64,000 bases of DNA from Cyclobacteriaceae bacterium (GTDB lineage: Bacteria > Bacteroidota > Bacteroidia > Cytophagales > Cyclobacteriaceae), in NCBI GenBank assembly GCA_019638255.1, contig JAHBUD010000001.1:868001-932000 (forward strand). The letters are read 5' to 3'. A program made the translations under genes and the position numbers. Every line of letters starts with the position of its first letter. Position 1 is the first letter of the stretch. Below are positions 61,524 through 64,000 of the stretch, one piece after another. Below the pieces are notes generated by a model. That model saw only the letters and a program-made list of their open reading frames with translations. It was not told where the DNA came from and did no database searches.

Positions 61524-61575
61524 ATCAATGGTTATGCCAGTGGGTCTTTAGGGGCAAAAGGGTGACACAATGACA
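61524..61575 (-). promoter_or_regulatory. Possible RpoN (-24/-12) promoter and upstream TGTCA repeat for dnaK
   Basis: On the minus strand TGGCATAACCATTGATA (61540-61524) has the spacing of a sigma-54 promoter (TGGCA-N6-TTGCW) with GC changed to GA at -12. It lies about 50 bases before the dnaK start, giving a leader of roughly 35-40 bases. Twenty-two bases further upstream, TGTCATTGTGTCA (61575-61563) is two TGTCA units 8 bases apart, a plausible activator or repressor site. No matching TAnnTTTG promoter was found here. Confidence 0.35.
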
Positions 61576-61577
61576 GT

Positions 61578-63302
61578 TTATTTTCCTTTAGAGTAGGCAG
61601 CCATATAGGTCACTGCAGGACTATAGCCGCTTGCAGCAAGGGTACTCATTTGCTTTAAAGCAGATTTACTTTGATACTGAGAGAGTAAGAATTTCGAATA
61701 TCGGAATTGGGTTTCCTGATCATCCGGATCTTGGGCGATTGCTTGCTCATAGTATCTGATTATGGTGTTTTTGAGTTGTATTTCTTCATTTTTTTTGAAC
61801 TTCAATACAATTTCAGAGTCGGAGGCGGCAAGTTTCCATTGGTTATTTTTTTCATAACAATAAGCTCTTGTTGAAAATGCATTCTCATCGGTGGAGTCGG
61901 ATTCAATAAATACAGTTAAATCTTGGATTGCGGCCGGAAATTTTTCATCTAAAGCATAGCCTGTTCCTCTTAATTTATAGCCACCTTTTGAATAGGGTTG
62001 CAACCGGATCATTTCAGTGAAATCAGCTGTTGCATACTGATATCTTTTTAGTTCAAGCTGGTAAATTCCTCTTTTTTTAAAAGCATCATGTATTTCAGCG
62101 TCCGAATTACATGCTTGATTATAGTGATCGAAGGCTAGCTTGTGAGCACCAGCGTGCTCGAAACTTAAACCAATTAAGTAATTAATGAGTCCGGTGTTGG
62201 TTTGAACTCTATAAAACGAGTTGAGGGCTTCTTGATAGTTTCTGAGCAACAACATGCAAAAGCCTCGTTGAATCTGCTCAATATCATAGTCAGTAAACCC
62301 GAAGATATCCCGATCCAGGTAATAGATGATCGACTGGAGATCAATCTTCTTGTCTAAAGTGGTTTGTTGCCCTTTAAATCTACTTTCATCTTCTTCGGTA
62401 AGGGTAAGTGTTGTCTTTAAATCATTGTATGCTCCAACAAAGTCGCGTCTTAGCACATTCAGTATTCCGCGTAAGTAGATGAATAGCGGATTCATTCTTG
62501 AGTAACGGATAAGTGCATTCAGATCGGCAAGACTCTCTTCATACAGGTCGTTGTTGGCAAGGTAGAAGCCTCGCCAAAAAAGTGCTTTTTGATTGGTACT
62601 ATCCGATTCTACAGCGCGATTAAGATATTCCATGATTAGATCATTTGGTTGATCAGCAGTCATAGAAAGAATAGCTAATGCCAAGTGTGCATTTGAAAAA
62701 TTGGGATTAATAACCAAGGCCTTGTGGTACATTTCTCTAGCTTTCTTCTGGTCATACCAAAAATTGTTGTTGCCCAGGAAATAATAGGCGTGTTCCGATT
62801 CAGGATTAACCTTGATAGCTTTTGTGAAATGCTTTTCGGCAGAAAAATGCCCTTCCTCCACGAATGTGATAATGCCAATAGCCAGATGCGCCTGATAAAG
62901 CTCACCATTTAGTTTGACTGCTCGCTGAAAATCAGCCTTTGCTTCCTTAAACCGTTGCTCGTTTTTATAGCACACTCCCCTGTAATAATATGCGGCCCAG
63001 TGTGGTGTTAGGTCAATAGCTTCCGTAAAGTTTTGAATGGCGAGCTGTACACTACCCTCTTTTAGTTCTGTGATTCCTGAATTCAAATAAGCTTGCGTTT
63101 TTCCGGGGAGATTCCATTTGAAAGGAATATCCAAATATTCTTTGATGTCGACCGGGGGTCCTAATTGCGGACTAAAAAATTTGGAGAATCTTCCTTGTGC
63201 AAAAGCTTGTAAACCGGAGGTATAGTAGAAAAAAATGGCAATAAGCCACGTAAGTCGTACGATTGTCAACTGATCCGGTAAGCTTAATCCTTGCTTTTTC
63301 AT
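61578..63302 (-). CDS. Large exported TPR-repeat protein
   Basis: A 574-residue protein with an N-terminal hydrophobic segment (about 12-36, ending FAQG) that may be a signal peptide or anchor. Successive TPR units occupy about 68-560, for example IQNFTEAIDLTPHWAAYYYR, AKADFQRAVKLNGELYQAHL, AEKHFTKAIKVNPESEHAYY and YATADFTEMIRLQPYSKGGY. No enzymatic domain is seen, so it is probably a protein-interaction scaffold. It is divergent from prfC with 37 bases between starts. Confidence 0.9.
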   Translation of the reverse strand: MKKQGLSLPDQLTIVRLTWLIAIFFYYTSGLQAFAQGRFSKFFSPQLGPPVDIKEYLDIPFKWNLPGKTQAYLNSGITELKEGSVQLAIQNFTEAIDLTPHWAAYYYRGVCYKNEQRFKEAKADFQRAVKLNGELYQAHLAIGIITFVEEGHFSAEKHFTKAIKVNPESEHAYYFLGNNNFWYDQKKAREMYHKALVINPNFSNAHLALAILSMTADQPNDLIMEYLNRAVESDSTNQKALFWRGFYLANNDLYEESLADLNALIRYSRMNPLFIYLRGILNVLRRDFVGAYNDLKTTLTLTEEDESRFKGQQTTLDKKIDLQSIIYYLDRDIFGFTDYDIEQIQRGFCMLLLRNYQEALNSFYRVQTNTGLINYLIGLSFEHAGAHKLAFDHYNQACNSDAEIHDAFKKRGIYQLELKRYQYATADFTEMIRLQPYSKGGYKLRGTGYALDEKFPAAIQDLTVFIESDSTDENAFSTRAYCYEKNNQWKLAASDSEIVLKFKKNEEIQLKNTIIRYYEQAIAQDPDDQETQFRYSKFLLSQYQSKSALKQMSTLAASGYSPAVTYMAAYSKGK

Positions 63303-63339
63303 TTACTTTGCGCCCTGTTTATAACAGAAAGTTAAAATA

Positions 63340-64000
63340 ATGCATTTACAACAAGAGATCAATAAGCGCAGAACCTTCGGCATCATCAGCCACCCCGATG
63401 CAGGAAAAACCACACTTACTGAAAAGCTGCTATTGTTTGGCGGAGCTATTCAAAAGGCTGGTGCGGTTAAGTCTTCAAAAATTAAAGACCACGCCCGAAG
63501 TGACTGGATGGAAATTGAAAAGCAGCGGGGCATTTCTGTGGCCACCTCCGTGATGGGCTTTAATTATAAAGATGTAAAAATCAACTTGCTCGATACACCC
63601 GGTCACCAGGATTTTGCCGAAGATACCTATCGTACCCTTACTGCTGTGGATAGTGTAATTATGGTAATCGACTGTGTGAAGGGTGTAGAAATCCAAACCG
63701 AAAAACTGATGGAAGTTTGCCGGATGCGCAACACTCCCGTAATCTGTTTCATCAACAAACTTGACCGTGAAGGGCGCGATCCATTTGAATTGCTCGATGA
63801 AATTGAAGATAAACTTGGCATCAAAGTTCGCCCGCTTAGCTGGCCGATAAGCATGGGCAAGACTTTTAAAGGTGTGTATAGCTTATATGAGAAGAGTTTG
63901 CATCTGTTTACAGCAAGTAAGATTACGGTTGAAGAAGGAATTGAAATAAAGGATATAAACAGTACCGAAGTTGATACGCTGGTTGGAGAGAATAATGCCA
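63340..64000 (+). CDS. prfC: Peptide chain release factor 3, 3' end beyond the window
   Basis: The first 220 residues of a GTPase. G1 [12 protein letters not shown] is near residue 19, then the RF3-type insert ([33 protein letters not shown], split across switch I), G3 DTPGHQDF and G4 [22 protein letters not shown] follows, a block that marks RF3 rather than EF-G or LepA. RF3 recycles RF1 and RF2 after termination. The C-terminal two thirds are missing. Confidence 0.96.
   Translation, partial: MHLQQEINKRRTFGIISHPDAGKTTLTEKLLLFGGAIQKAGAVKSSKIKDHARSDWMEIEKQRGISVATSVMGFNYKDVKINLLDTPGHQDFAEDTYRTLTAVDSVIMVIDCVKGVEIQTEKLMEVCRMRNTPVICFINKLDREGRDPFELLDEIEDKLGIKVRPLSWPISMGKTFKGVYSLYEKSLHLFTASKITVEEGIEIKDINSTEVDTLVGENNA

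Overview
The window is chromosomal DNA of a Bacteroidota bacterium, most likely a Cytophagales-type member. Evidence: a SusC/SusD outer-membrane pair; Bacteroidota-style promoters (TTTG, about 19 bases, TAnnTTTG) in front of several genes; a class I DhnA-type aldolase; a DUF4105/Lnb protein; an extended ribosomal protein S16; and the coaX - barrel - TPR - lptC - CorC-like - ppiD envelope gene order. No rRNA, tRNA, CRISPR array, insertion sequence or prophage was seen. Most of the window is vertical core genome with two or three small accessory patches.

Layout. 1-5530: a cluster combining a partial, probably ATP-grasp protein, a class I glutamine amidotransferase, a GCS2 carboxylate-amine ligase, a second ATP-grasp ligase and two alpha/beta-hydrolase esterases; it looks like an uncharacterised amide- or peptide-forming pathway. 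5540-8420: an AT-richer patch with a lipoprotein and four small exported proteins of two related families. It arose by tandem duplication, and the second lipoprotein copy is reduced to a 3' scrap. A run of ten G lies in the putative promoter. 8438-10963: queG, a DUF4926/DUF6883 small-protein pair, and ruvB. 11069-16952: apbE, a ZIP transporter, a secreted protein, acs, a DUF3127 protein and a D-lactate dehydrogenase. 17038-20717: nrdB-nrdA behind a structured leader. 20944-21618: rplU-rpmA. 21756-27696: SusC, SusD and a third lipoprotein.

28015-32941: a secreted protein, accD (zinc-ribbon cysteines lost), class I aldolase, and the rpsP-rimM-trmD-rplS operon. 33030-38808: sucA-sucB-lpdA, a complete 2-oxoglutarate dehydrogenase set. 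38813-44249: an Lnb-like protein, a histidine kinase translationally coupled to a radical SAM/SPASM protein, an M1 peptidase and a FeoB-associated Cys-rich mini-protein. 44306-54246: a long minus-strand run (IMPase, rsmI, PCD, DUF493, ppiD, CorC-like, a small membrane protein, lptC, TPR, barrel, coaX). 54275-64000: anmK, a Glu/Leu dehydrogenase, nhaD, lysC, dnaK (possible RpoN-type promoter), a large TPR protein, and the start of prfC.

The candidates for undescribed biology are the amidoligase cluster (1-5530), the duplicated lipoprotein/small-protein patch with its G-tract (5540-8420), the two-hairpin leader of nrdBA (20528-20680), and the small pair lodged between ruvB and queG. All functional assignments come from reading motifs by eye; no database search was run.
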